Source: Streptosporangiales bacterium (lineage in GTDB: Bacteria; Actinomycetota; Actinomycetes; Streptosporangiales; WHST01). Taken from it: DNA of 64,000 nucleotides. Below, in pieces: positions 48,998-57,823 of this stretch (positions within the stretch are counted from its first letter, which is position 1; each line of letters opens with the position of its first letter). A model generated the notes under the pieces. The model saw nothing but the letters and a program-made list of their open reading frames with translations. It made no database searches and was not told where the DNA came from. The position numbers and the translations under genes were made by a program. Location: positions 89,700 through 153,699 of the forward strand of contig WHST01000001.1 in the NCBI GenBank assembly GCA_009379955.1, written 5' to 3'.

Positions 48998-49932
48998 GGC
49001 CGGAGCTCCCTGCCGGTGAGCTCGAGGAACACGTCCTCCAGCGTGCGGCGCTCGACGCCGAGGTCGGCCGCGAGGACGTTGCGCTTCGCGCACCAGGACG
49101 TGACGGCCGCGAGTGTCGCCGGGTCGACGGGCCCCGCAGTCCGGTGCAGCAGGTAGTGGCCGGACGGCGCCTCCGTGACCGTGGTGCCCGCGGGCAGGGT
49201 GGCGAGCAGGTCCGTCGTGTCGAGCCCGCCAGGGGCGCGGAATGAGAGCCGGTCGTCCGGCGAACCGGTCAGCTGGTCGGGCGCGCCCGACGCCAGCACG
49301 CGCCCGCGGTCGATGATCACGACGTCGTCGGCGAGGCGTTCCGCCTCCTCCAGGTAGTGGGTGGTGAGCAGCACGCTCGCGCCGGCGTCGCGCAGGCCCG
49401 CGATGACGTCCCAGGTGGCGTGCCTGGCCTGGGGATCGAGGCCCGCGGTCGGCTCGTCGAGGAACGCGACCTCCGGCCGTCCGACGAGCGCGAGCGCGAG
49501 GCCGAGGCGCTGCTGCTCGCCGCCCGAGAGCCTGCGGTAGGGCGTCCGTGCCACCCGGGTGAGTCCCAGCAGCTCGAGCAGCGCGTCCGGGTCGTGGGGT
49601 CGCGCGTGGCACCTGGCGACGGTGCGCAGCAGCTCGCGCGGGCGCGCGGCCGGATAGACGCCGCCCGCCTGCAGCATGACGCCGATCCGAGGTCGCAGGG
49701 CCCGCCCGTCGGCGAGGGGGTCGAGCCCGAGCACCCGCACCGTCCCCGCGTCGGGGCGGCGGAAACCCTCGCAGCACTCCACGGTGGTGGTCTTGCCCGC
49801 CCCGTTGGGTCCGAGCACGGCTGTGACGCTCCCGCGACGGACGGTGAGGCCGACCCCGTCGACGGCCGTGTGCTCGCCGTACCGTTTGGTGAGGTCGTCG
49901 ACCTCGACCGCGGGTGGGGAGCCGGCTGCCAC
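48994..49932 (-). CDS. ABC transporter ATP-binding protein (ABC-2 exporter, DrrA/CcmA-like)
   Basis: 312 residues. Walker A GPNGAGKTTT (about residues 41-50), signature RLSGGEQQRLGLA, Walker B VAFLDEPTAGLDP and H-loop LLTTHYLEEAERLAD are all intact. A C-terminal region of about 90 residues after the nucleotide-binding domain resembles the DUF4162 tail of drug exporters and ends with LEDVFLELTGRELRP. Start is a GTG with a leaderless -10 six bases away. It is coupled to the permease downstream. Confidence 0.92.
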   Translation of the reverse strand: MAAGSPPAVEVDDLTKRYGEHTAVDGVGLTVRRGSVTAVLGPNGAGKTTTVECCEGFRRPDAGTVRVLGLDPLADGRALRPRIGVMLQAGGVYPAARPRELLRTVARCHARPHDPDALLELLGLTRVARTPYRRLSGGEQQRLGLALALVGRPEVAFLDEPTAGLDPQARHATWDVIAGLRDAGASVLLTTHYLEEAERLADDVVIIDRGRVLASGAPDQLTGSPDDRLSFRAPGGLDTTDLLATLPAGTTVTEAPSGHYLLHRTAGPVDPATLAAVTSWCAKRNVLAADLGVERRTLEDVFLELTGRELRP

Positions 49933-49938
49933 ACCAGG

Positions 49939-49944
49939 AGTCTA
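49939..49944 (-). promoter_or_regulatory. Leaderless -10 box of the ABC-2 exporter operon
   Basis: TAGACT on the minus strand ends six bases before the GTG at 49932, with no Shine-Dalgarno sequence. Confidence 0.5.
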
Positions 49945-50037
49945 GGGACGCCGCCGCGCCGGTGAGGTGGCGGAGGGTCCCCGGACAGTGGCGGCATGAC
50001 GAGGGTCACGTGGGGCCGGGTTTGTCACCCGGCAGGA

Positions 50038-50062
50038 TTTACGACAGACTTATGTTGTGAAA
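50038..50062. promoter_or_regulatory. Probable SufR operator overlapping the sufR start
   Basis: TTTACGACA (50038-50046) and TGTTGTGAAA (50053-50062) form an imperfect inverted repeat with a 6-base spacer. The sufR GTG (50057-50059) lies inside the right half. A -10-like TATGTT (50051-50056) touches the start codon. Autorepression of the suf operon by Fe-S-loaded SufR is known in relatives, so this is the natural candidate site. Confidence 0.55.
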
Positions 50063-50812
50063 AGCATCGGATCCGGCTACGAGACCGCGGGCACTGCCGC
50101 CCGTGGTACCCGTGACCGCGTGTTCCGGCTGGTGCTCGAGGTGGGCCCCGTGACCGCCGCCGACCTGGCGGACCGGCTCGAGCTCACCCCGGCGGCCGTC
50201 CGCCGCCATCTCGACGCGCTCGTCGAGCTCGGCTACGTCGCCGATCGCGAGGCGCCGCAGCGCGGCCAGCGCGGACGCGGCCGGCCGGCGCGGGCGTTCA
50301 TGATCACCGACGTGGGCAGAGACGCGTTCTACCAGAGCTACGACGACCTCGCGGCGAGCGCGTTGCGCTACGTCGGCGACATCGCCGGGCCCGACGCCGT
50401 CGCGGAGTTCGCGCGGCACCGGATCGCCGAGCTCGAGCGCAGGTACCACCAGTACCTCGCGGAGGTGCCGCAGGAGCGGCGGGCGGAGGCGCTCGCCGCG
50501 GCGTTGAGCACCGACGGATACGCTGCCTCGGTCGCGCCGACACCGTTCGCCGGGGGCGGCGAGCAGCTGTGCCAGCACCACTGTCCCGTCGCTCACGTGG
50601 CGACGGAGTTCCCGCAGCTCTGCGAGGCGGAGACAGAGGCGTTCGAGCGACTGCTGGGCACCCACGTCCAACGACTCGCGACCATCGCCAAGGGTGATGG
50701 CGTGTGCACGACCCATGTGCCGGGACGGTCCGCGACCCCCTCGCGGCCCGCGCGGCAGGCACCACCACCGAAGAAGAAGACGACGAGATCGTCCGGGAGG
50801 ACGTCGGCATGA
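50057..50812 (+). CDS. sufR: Iron-sulfur cluster-sensing repressor SufR
   Basis: 251 residues. A DeoR/ArsR-like winged helix (about residues 20-80; [28 protein letters not shown]) with a basic [11 protein letters not shown] wing. The Fe-S ligand region C-x3-C-x13-C is [18 protein letters not shown], followed by GDGVCTTH. It represses suf when Fe-S clusters are plentiful. A Lys/Arg/Ser-rich tail ends the protein. Its stop overlaps the sufB ATG by 4 bases. It leads an eight-gene operon. Confidence 0.93.
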   Translation: MKSIGSGYETAGTAARGTRDRVFRLVLEVGPVTAADLADRLELTPAAVRRHLDALVELGYVADREAPQRGQRGRGRPARAFMITDVGRDAFYQSYDDLAASALRYVGDIAGPDAVAEFARHRIAELERRYHQYLAEVPQERRAEALAAALSTDGYAASVAPTPFAGGGEQLCQHHCPVAHVATEFPQLCEAETEAFERLLGTHVQRLATIAKGDGVCTTHVPGRSATPSRPARQAPPPKKKTTRSSGRTSA

Positions 50813-52221
50813 CGACAACAGCGCATCCCGAACTCGAAGGACTCGGCAACTACCAGTGGGGTTGGCACGACTCCGACGATGCGGGTGCCAAGGCACAGCG
50901 CGGCCTGACCGCGGAGGGCGTCCAGCGCATCTCCGCGATGAAGGACGAGCCCGAGTGGATGCTCAAGACCCGGCTCAAGGGACACAAGCTGTTCCAGACC
51001 AAGCCGATGCCCACCTGGGGTGCGGAGCTCGACACCATCGACTTCGACAACATCAAGTACTTCGTCAGGTCGACCGAGAAGCAGGCGACGTCCTGGGACG
51101 AGCTGCCCGCGGACATCAAGAACACCTACGACAGGCTCGGCATCCCCGAGGCGGAGAAGCAACGCCTGATCGCCGGCGTCGCCGCGCAGTACGAGTCCGA
51201 GGTCGTCTACCACCAGATCCGCGAGGACCTGGAGGAGAAGGGCGTCCTGTTCCTCGACACCGACACGGCGCTGCGGGAGCACCCGGAGCTGTTCCGCGAG
51301 TACTTCGGCACGGTCATCCCGCCGGGCGACAACAAGTTCTCGGCGCTCAACACGGCGGTGTGGTCGGGCGGCTCGTTCATCTACGTGCCGAAGGGCGTGC
51401 AGGTCGACATCCCGCTGCAGGCCTACTTCCGGATCAACACCGAGAACATGGGCCAGTTCGAGCGCACGCTGATCATCGTCGACGAGGACGCCTACGTCCA
51501 CTACGTCGAGGGCTGCACCGCCCCGATCTACTCCAGCGACTCGCTGCACTCCGCCGTCGTCGAGATCGTCGTCAAGAAGGGCGCGCGCTGCCGCTACACG
51601 ACCATCCAGAACTGGTCGAACAACGTCTACAACCTCGTCACCAAGCGGGCGATCGCCCACGAGGGCGCGACGATGGAGTGGATCGACGGCAACATCGGCT
51701 CCAAGGTGACGATGAAGTACCCGGCCGTCTGGCTGATGGGTGCGCATGCGAAGGGCGAGACCCTGTCCGTCGCCTTCGCCGGTGAGGGACAGCACCAGGA
51801 CGCCGGCGCCAAGATGGTCCACGCCGCGCCGCACACCTCGTCGACGATCATCTCGAAGTCGGTGGCGCGCGGCGGCGGTCGCACGTCCTACCGCGGCCTG
51901 GTCCAGGTGCTCGACGGCGCCAACCACTCCGCCTCGACGGTGAAGTGTGACGCGCTGCTCATCGACACCATCAGCCGCTCCGACACCTATCCGTACGTCG
52001 ACGTCCGCGAGGACGACGTGCAGATGGGCCACGAGGCCACCGTGTCGAAGGTGAGCGACGACCAGCTGTTCTACCTGATGAGCCGCGGCCTCAACGAGGA
52101 CGAGGCGATGGCCATGATCGTCCGCGGGTTCATCGAGCCCATCGCCAGAGAGCTGCCGATGGAGTACGCCCTCGAGCTCAACCGCCTGATCGAGCTGCAG
52201 ATGGAAGGAGCCGTGGGTTGA
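50809..52221 (+). CDS. sufB: Fe-S cluster assembly protein SufB
   Basis: 470 residues. Core of the SufBCD scaffold on which Fe-S clusters are built. Conserved blocks: [62 protein letters not shown] (cut), [21 protein letters not shown] and [15 protein letters not shown]. No intein is present, unlike in some mycobacteria. The start ATG (MTTTAHPEL) overlaps the sufR stop. Confidence 0.97.
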   Translation: MTTTAHPELEGLGNYQWGWHDSDDAGAKAQRGLTAEGVQRISAMKDEPEWMLKTRLKGHKLFQTKPMPTWGAELDTIDFDNIKYFVRSTEKQATSWDELPADIKNTYDRLGIPEAEKQRLIAGVAAQYESEVVYHQIREDLEEKGVLFLDTDTALREHPELFREYFGTVIPPGDNKFSALNTAVWSGGSFIYVPKGVQVDIPLQAYFRINTENMGQFERTLIIVDEDAYVHYVEGCTAPIYSSDSLHSAVVEIVVKKGARCRYTTIQNWSNNVYNLVTKRAIAHEGATMEWIDGNIGSKVTMKYPAVWLMGAHAKGETLSVAFAGEGQHQDAGAKMVHAAPHTSSTIISKSVARGGGRTSYRGLVQVLDGANHSASTVKCDALLIDTISRSDTYPYVDVREDDVQMGHEATVSKVSDDQLFYLMSRGLNEDEAMAMIVRGFIEPIARELPMEYALELNRLIELQMEGAVG

Positions 52222-53393
52222 CAGCCGGTATCGAGATCTCCCCGCATTCCCACGGGGGAGGAGCCGAGGCCGCGGCGGCCGAGGCACAGTCCAAGCTCCA
52301 TGCCACCGCGTCCTTCGATGTCGACGACTTCGCCGTCCCCGGGGCGCGCGACGAGGAGTGGCGGTTCACCCCGCTGAAGCGACTCGGCGGGCTGCACGAC
52401 GGCTCCGCCAAGACCGACGGCGGGGTGACCGTCGAGGCCGACGTCCCCGACCCCGTACGGGCGGAGACGGTGGGGCGTGACGACCCGCGCATCGGTCGGG
52501 CCGGCACGCCGACCGACCGGATCGCGGCGCAGGCGTGGTCGGGCTTCGAGAAGGCGACGGTGGTGACCGTCCCGCGCGAGGCGCGGCCCGAGCGCCCCGC
52601 GTTCGTCTCGGTACGCGGCAACGGCGGCACGAGCTACGGGCACATCGTCATCGACGTCGAGCCTCTCGCGGAGGTCACCGTCGTCCTCGACCACACCGGC
52701 AGTGCCGTCTACGCGGCCAACGTCGAGGTCAACGTCGGCGACGGCGCGCAGCTCACCCTGGTGGCGTTGCAGGACTGGGCCGACGACGCGATCCACGTCT
52801 CGCACCACTACGTACGCCTGGGCCGCGACGCGCGGATCAAGTCCGTGGTGGTCACCTTCGGTGGCGACGTGGTCCGCCTCTACCCGCAGGTGCGCTACAC
52901 CGAGCGTGGCGGCGACTGCGAGATGTACGGGCTGTACTTCGCCGACTCGCCGCAGCACCTGGAGCACCGGCTGTTCGTCGACCACTCGGTTCCTGACTGT
53001 CGCAGCAGGGTCGAGTACAAGGGTGCGCTGCAGGGCACCGACGCGCACACCGTCTGGATCGGCGACGTGCTGATCCGGCCGGACGCCACGGGCACCGACA
53101 CCTACGAGCTCAACCGCAACCTGGTGCTCACCGACGGCGCCCGCGCCGACTCCGTGCCCAACCTGGAGATCCTCACCGGGGAGATCATCGGTGCCGGGCA
53201 CGCGAGCACGACGGGCCGGTTCGACGAGGAGCAGCTGTTCTACCTGCAGTCGCGCGGCATCCCCGAGATCGACGCACGCAGGCTCGTCGTCCGCGGGTTC
53301 TTCGCCGAGGTGATCCAGCAGATCGAGGTCCCCGAGGTACGCGACCGGCTGTTCGAGCGGGTCGAGGAGGAGCTCCAGGCGGTGGGGACCTGA
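52218..53393 (+). CDS. sufD: Fe-S cluster assembly protein SufD
   Basis: 391 residues. Paralog of SufB and partner in the SufBC2D complex. It appears to start at a rare TTG that overlaps the sufB stop (TTGA), supported by GGAAGGAG about 9 bases upstream. C-terminal conserved blocks are [21 protein letters not shown] and [22 protein letters not shown] (cut). The translated N-terminus is poorly conserved, as usual. Confidence 0.95.
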   Translation: MTAGIEISPHSHGGGAEAAAAEAQSKLHATASFDVDDFAVPGARDEEWRFTPLKRLGGLHDGSAKTDGGVTVEADVPDPVRAETVGRDDPRIGRAGTPTDRIAAQAWSGFEKATVVTVPREARPERPAFVSVRGNGGTSYGHIVIDVEPLAEVTVVLDHTGSAVYAANVEVNVGDGAQLTLVALQDWADDAIHVSHHYVRLGRDARIKSVVVTFGGDVVRLYPQVRYTERGGDCEMYGLYFADSPQHLEHRLFVDHSVPDCRSRVEYKGALQGTDAHTVWIGDVLIRPDATGTDTYELNRNLVLTDGARADSVPNLEILTGEIIGAGHASTTGRFDEEQLFYLQSRGIPEIDARRLVVRGFFAEVIQQIEVPEVRDRLFERVEEELQAVGT

Positions 53394-53394
53394 G

Positions 53395-53745
53395 ATGGGC
53401 GACACGGCCGGCCGGGACTCGACCATGACCTTTGCACGCGTGTGCGCCGTCTCCGACCTCGCCGAGGGTGACGTCAGGCGGGCCGAGGTCGACGGCGTCC
53501 CCGTCGCGGTGGTCCGCGCGGAGGACGGCATGTTCTACGCCTGCCACGACGTGTGCACGCACGAAGAGGTGCCGCTGTCCGAGGGCGACGTCGAGGGCAC
53601 GACCATCGAGTGCTGGCTGCACGGCTCGCGCTTCGACCTCCTCACCGGACAGCCGACCGGCCTGCCCGCCACCGAGCCGGTCGCCACCTACCCCGTGAAG
53701 ATCGACGGCGACGACGTCCTCGTCGCGACAGACCAGAACCACTGA
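53395..53745 (+). CDS. Rieske-type ferredoxin in the suf operon
   Basis: 116 residues. A single Rieske [2Fe-2S] domain with C-T-H (in DVCTHEEVPLS) and C-W-L-H (in ECWLHGSRFDL) as cluster ligands, about 18 residues apart. It resembles the ferredoxin subunits of non-haem dioxygenases, but no oxygenase is nearby. Location between sufD and sufC is recurrent in actinobacteria, suggesting a role in electron supply or cluster delivery; this is inference. The ATG one base after the sufD stop is used; an ATG ten codons later is possible. Confidence 0.9.
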   Translation: MGDTAGRDSTMTFARVCAVSDLAEGDVRRAEVDGVPVAVVRAEDGMFYACHDVCTHEEVPLSEGDVEGTTIECWLHGSRFDLLTGQPTGLPATEPVATYPVKIDGDDVLVATDQNH

Positions 53746-53764
53746 GACAGGAGTAGCTGGACAC

Positions 53765-54562
53765 ATGGCAACCCTCGAGATCCGCGACCTGCACGTCAGC
53801 GTCGGGGACAAGGAGATCCTCCGCGGGGTCGATCTGACCGTGCGGGCGGGCGAGACCCACGCGATCATGGGCCCCAACGGCTCGGGCAAGTCGACGCTCG
53901 CGTACTCGATCGCCGGCCACCCCAAGTACACGATCACCTCGGGCCAGGTGCTGCTCGACGGCGAGGACGTCCTCGCCATGAAGGTCGACGAACGCGCCCG
54001 TGCCGGCCTGTTCCTCGCGATGCAGTACCCGGTCGAGGTCCCCGGTGTCTCGGTGTCCAACTTCCTCCGCACCTCGGCGACCGCGCTGCGCGGCGAGGCT
54101 CCCAAGCTCCGCACCTGGGTCAAGGAGATGAAGGGGGCGATGGAGCAGCTCAAGTTCGACCCGGCGTTCGCCGAGCGCAATGTCAACGAGGGCTTCTCCG
54201 GCGGCGAGAAGAAGCGGCACGAGATCGTGCAGCTCGAGCTGATGAACCCCGACATCGCGATCCTCGACGAGACCGACTCCGGCCTCGACATCGACGCGCT
54301 CAAGGTCGTGTCGGAGGGCGTCAACCGCTTCGCGGCGGCCGGCGACCGCGGCGTCCTGCTCATCACCCACTACACGCGGATCCTCCGCTACATCACACCG
54401 ACCTTCGTGCACGTCTTCGTCGCCGGCAGGATCGTCGAGGAGGGCGGCCCCGAGCTCGCCGAGCTTCTCGAAGCCGAGGGCTACGAGAAGTACGCCAAGG
54501 GCGCCGGGCCCGCCGCCCCCGAGGCTGCCGAGACGACGCCGGTGGGTGGCGCATCCGCGTGA
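53765..54562 (+). CDS. sufC: Fe-S cluster assembly ATPase SufC
   Basis: 265 residues. ABC-type ATPase that drives conformational change of SufB-SufD. Walker A GPNGSGKSTLAY (about residues 36-47), the SufC-type signature FSGGEKKRHEIVQ, Walker B IAILDETDSGLDIDAL and H-loop LLITHYTRIL. AGGAG lies upstream of the ATG. The Ala-rich tail is a few residues longer than usual. Confidence 0.97.
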   Translation: MATLEIRDLHVSVGDKEILRGVDLTVRAGETHAIMGPNGSGKSTLAYSIAGHPKYTITSGQVLLDGEDVLAMKVDERARAGLFLAMQYPVEVPGVSVSNFLRTSATALRGEAPKLRTWVKEMKGAMEQLKFDPAFAERNVNEGFSGGEKKRHEIVQLELMNPDIAILDETDSGLDIDALKVVSEGVNRFAAAGDRGVLLITHYTRILRYITPTFVHVFVAGRIVEEGGPELAELLEAEGYEKYAKGAGPAAPEAAETTPVGGASA

Positions 54563-55854
54563 GCGCCACCGGTGCCCCGGGCACGTCGAAGCGACCGGCG
54601 TACGACGTCGACCTGGTGCGCAAGGACTTCCCGATCCTCGAGCGCACCGTGCACGACGACCGCCGGCTCGTCTACCTCGACAGTGCGAACACCTCGCAGA
54701 AGCCGCGCACGGTGCTCGACGCGATGGAGGAGTTCCTCTCCAGGCACAACGCCAACATCCACCGCGCCTCGCACGCGCTCGGCGAGGAGGCGACCGAGGC
54801 CTACGAAGGCGCCAGGCTCAAGGTCGCCAGGTTCCTCGGCACCGCCGACGAGACCGAGATCGTGTTCACGAAGAACATCTCCGAGGCCATCAACCTCGTC
54901 GCGTACTCGATGGGGAACGCGTCGGCGACCGCGGGCTCCGACCCGCGCTTCCGGCTCGGCCCGGGCGACGAGATCGTCATCACCGAGATGGAGCACCACT
55001 CCAACATCGTCCCGTGGCAGCTGCTGTGCGAGCGCACCGGCGCCACGCTGCGCTGGTTCGGGGTGACCGACGAGGGACGTCTCGACCTCTCGCGGATCGA
55101 CGAGCTGATCACCGAGCGCACCAAGCTCGTGTCACTCGCCCACCAGTCGAACATGCTGGGCACGATCAACCCGATCCGCGAGGTCACCGCACGCGCGCAC
55201 GCCGCCGGCGCGCTGGTGTTCGTCGACGCCGCGCAGTCGGTGCCGCACTGGACCGTCGACGTCCGCGACCTGGGGGTCGACTTCCTCGGGTTCACCGGAC
55301 ACAAGATGTGCGGTCCGACGGGCATCGGCGTGCTGTGGGGACGCCGTGAGCTGCTCGACGCGATGCCGCCGTTCCTCGGTGGCGGCGAGATGATCGAGAC
55401 CGTCGCGATGGAGCGCTCGACGTTCGCCCCGCCGCCGCACAAGTTCGAGGCCGGCACGATGCCGATCACCGAGGCCGTGGGCCTCGGCGCCGCCGTCGAC
55501 TACCTCACCGAGCTGGGGCGCGACGAGGTGCGGGCACACGACGACATGCTCGTGGCGTACGCCCTCGACCAGCTCGCCGGCGTCGACGGGCTCCGCATCT
55601 TCGGTCCCACCGAGCCGGTCGACCGCGGCGCGGTGCTGTCGTTCGTCCTCGACGACGTCCACCCGCACGACGTCAGCCAGGTGCTCGACGCCGAGGGCGT
55701 CGCCGTCCGCGCGGGGCACCACTGCGCCCGTCCACTGCACACGAGGTTCGGGGTCGCGGCGAGCACGCGCGCGTCGTTCTACCTGTACAACACCAGGAGC
55801 GACGTCGACGCCCTCGTCGCGGGTCTGGCACAGGTGAAGAGGTTCTTCGGCTGA
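54559..55854 (+). CDS. sufS: Cysteine desulfurase SufS
   Basis: 431 residues. PLP enzyme that takes sulfur from cysteine for Fe-S assembly. The PLP lysine is in FTGHKMCGPTGIGVLWG, the HHSNIVPWQ motif lies near residue 150, and the active-site cysteine is in RAGHHCARPLH. The GTG overlaps the sufC stop by 4 bases. A class II desulfurase; SufU follows as its sulfur acceptor. Confidence 0.97.
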   Translation: MSATGAPGTSKRPAYDVDLVRKDFPILERTVHDDRRLVYLDSANTSQKPRTVLDAMEEFLSRHNANIHRASHALGEEATEAYEGARLKVARFLGTADETEIVFTKNISEAINLVAYSMGNASATAGSDPRFRLGPGDEIVITEMEHHSNIVPWQLLCERTGATLRWFGVTDEGRLDLSRIDELITERTKLVSLAHQSNMLGTINPIREVTARAHAAGALVFVDAAQSVPHWTVDVRDLGVDFLGFTGHKMCGPTGIGVLWGRRELLDAMPPFLGGGEMIETVAMERSTFAPPPHKFEAGTMPITEAVGLGAAVDYLTELGRDEVRAHDDMLVAYALDQLAGVDGLRIFGPTEPVDRGAVLSFVLDDVHPHDVSQVLDAEGVAVRAGHHCARPLHTRFGVAASTRASFYLYNTRSDVDALVAGLAQVKRFFG

Positions 55855-56312
55855 TGCATCTCGAGTCGCTGTACCAGGAGATCATCCTGGACCACTACCG
55901 CCACCCGCATCACAAGGGGCTCAAGGAGCCCTTCGACACCGAGGTGCACCACGTGAACCCGACCTGCGGTGACGAGGTCACGCTGCGGGTGCGGCTCGAC
56001 GGTGACACGGTCGCCGACGTCTCGTACGACTCGCTCGGCTGCTCGATCAGCCAGGCGAGCGCGTCGGTGATGACCGACCTCGTCATCGGCCGCACGGTCG
56101 GCGACGCCAAGCGGATCCACGACGAGTTCCTCGCCCTGATGAGGAGCCGAGGCGAGAGCAATCCGGACGAGGACGTCCTCGAGGACGCCGTGGCGTTCGC
56201 CGGGGTGTCACGCTACCCGGCGCGGGTCAAGTGCGCGCTGCTCGGCTGGATGGCCTGGATGGACGCGACCGCACGTAGCATGGACCACGTAGGGGAGGCC
56301 ACATCATCATGA
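55854..56312 (+). CDS. sufU: Sulfur-transfer protein SufU
   Basis: 152 residues. IscU-like fold with zinc-site residues C-x-D in NPTCGDEVTL, C in LGCSISQASASVMTD and C in RVKCALLGW. Gram-positive SufU swaps zinc ligands with SufS to accept persulfide. It contains the SufU-specific insertion between the second and third cysteines. The start overlaps the sufS stop by one base (TGATG). Confidence 0.95.
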   Translation: MHLESLYQEIILDHYRHPHHKGLKEPFDTEVHHVNPTCGDEVTLRVRLDGDTVADVSYDSLGCSISQASASVMTDLVIGRTVGDAKRIHDEFLALMRSRGESNPDEDVLEDAVAFAGVSRYPARVKCALLGWMAWMDATARSMDHVGEATSS

Positions 56313-56671
56313 GCGAGCAGCCGGTACGTGAGCACGCCACACCGACGGGGCACACAGCGTCGGTCGCGACGACCGAGGACGTCGAGGAGGCGATGCGCGA
56401 CGTCGTCGACCCCGAGCTCGGCATCAACGTCGTCGACCTCGGCCTGGTCTACGGCGTGACCGTCGACGAGGCCAACGCGGCGACGATCGACATGACGCTG
56501 ACGAGCGCGGCCTGCCCGCTCACCGACGTCATCGAGGACCAGACGGCGCAGTCGCTGTCCGGCGTCGTCGACGACTTCAGGATCAACTGGGTCTGGATGC
56601 CCCCGTGGGGCCCGGACAAGATCACCGACGAGGGCCGCGAGCAGCTGCGGGCGCTCGGCTTCAACGTCTAG
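56309..56671 (+). CDS. Metal-sulfur cluster assembly factor (DUF59/SufT-like)
   Basis: 120 residues. The MIP18/DUF59 core reads VEEAMRDVVDPELGINVVDLGLVYGV (cut into two) with the reactive cysteine in LTSAACPLTDVI. It probably helps deliver Fe-S clusters to client proteins. Last gene of the suf operon, overlapping sufU by 4 bases. Its stop overlaps the stop region of the convergent dehydrogenase gene. Confidence 0.93.
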   Translation: MSEQPVREHATPTGHTASVATTEDVEEAMRDVVDPELGINVVDLGLVYGVTVDEANAATIDMTLTSAACPLTDVIEDQTAQSLSGVVDDFRINWVWMPPWGPDKITDEGREQLRALGFNV

Positions 56672-57663
56672 TCACGCGCGTCGGCGTTGACCACGACCTT
56701 GCCGCCCTCGCGGGCGTCGGCGACGCGGAACGCCTCGGCCACGTCGGCGAGCGGGTACTCATGCGTGACGATCGTCGTGACGTCGACCAGCTTCTTCGCC
56801 ACGAGCTCGACGGCGCGGGGATAGACGTCGTTCATCCGCCGGGCGACGGCGAGCGTCAGGCCCTTACGGCGGGCGGGCGACGCGGGGAACGACGTGGTGT
56901 CGTCCGACGGGATCCCGGCGAGGACGACCCGGCCGCCCGGCCGCGCGGCGCGCACCGCCAATGCGACCGCGTCGTCAGGCCCCGCGACCTCGAACACGAC
57001 GTCGGCGTCCACCTCGACGGAGTCCTCGGGGGACAGCACCTGGTCGGCGCCGAGCCGGCGGGCCATCTCCCGCCGGTGCGGGAGGCGCTCGACCGCCACG
57101 ACGTTCGTCGCCCCGGCCAGCCGGGCGACCTGGAGCACCAGCAGCCCGACCGGCCCGCAGCCGACCACCGCGACCCGCGAGCCGAGGTGGACGTGCCCGA
57201 GGTCGATCGCGTGGATCGCGACGCCGAGCGGTTCGAGCATCGCGCCGTCCGCCGCAGTGAGGCCGTCGGGCGACGGGACCAGCAGCTCGGTCGGCCACGC
57301 GAGGTACTCCCGCAGCGCGCCGTCGCGCTCGCCCTCGCCGGCGAAGCCCACGGTGGGGCACAGGTTGCGGTACCCGCGCAGGCACGACGGGCAGTGCTCG
57401 CAGGGGACCGCAGGGTCGACCGCGACGGCCCGCCCGTCCAGCTCGCCGCCCTCGACGACGCCCGCGAACTCGTGACCGACCACGAGCGGTCGGTCGAGTC
57501 GCTTGGACCCGATGCCGCCCTCGGCGTACCAGTGCAGGTCGGAGCCGCAGAGACCCACCGCGGTCACGCGGACGAGCGACTCGCCCGGTCCGGGAACCGG
57601 GCGGGGCTCGTCGGCGATCCGCAGGTCGGCGACACCGTGCAGGCGGGCGGTTCTCATGTCCAC
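56668..57663 (-). CDS. Zinc-binding medium-chain dehydrogenase (sorbitol/threonine dehydrogenase-like)
   Basis: 331 residues. Catalytic zinc ligands: Cys in GLCGSDLHWY and His-Glu in VVGHEFAG. Structural zinc site CEHCPSCLRGYRNLC has all four cysteines. NAD-binding VAVVGCGPVGLLVLQ (about residues 160-174) is followed by an acidic VVAVERL, favouring NAD. Polyol or amino-alcohol substrates are plausible. The start is a GTG with AAGGG six bases upstream; an ATG two codons later is equally possible. Convergent with the suf operon. Confidence 0.88.
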   Translation of the reverse strand: MDMRTARLHGVADLRIADEPRPVPGPGESLVRVTAVGLCGSDLHWYAEGGIGSKRLDRPLVVGHEFAGVVEGGELDGRAVAVDPAVPCEHCPSCLRGYRNLCPTVGFAGEGERDGALREYLAWPTELLVPSPDGLTAADGAMLEPLGVAIHAIDLGHVHLGSRVAVVGCGPVGLLVLQVARLAGATNVVAVERLPHRREMARRLGADQVLSPEDSVEVDADVVFEVAGPDDAVALAVRAARPGGRVVLAGIPSDDTTSFPASPARRKGLTLAVARRMNDVYPRAVELVAKKLVDVTTIVTHEYPLADVAEAFRVADAREGGKVVVNADARD

Positions 57664-57823
57664 GGCAATCCCTTCGCAGGTGGGCAACGCCGCCCGCTAC
57701 CATGGGCGGGTGCATCTCACGGTCGATTGACCTCGCCCCGAGGCCGCCACGCAGCCCCATGGGGGCCGACTGGTGGCCGGACGAGCGTCCCCTCAGCCCT
57801 CGAGCCGCGAGAGTCACCCTCCC

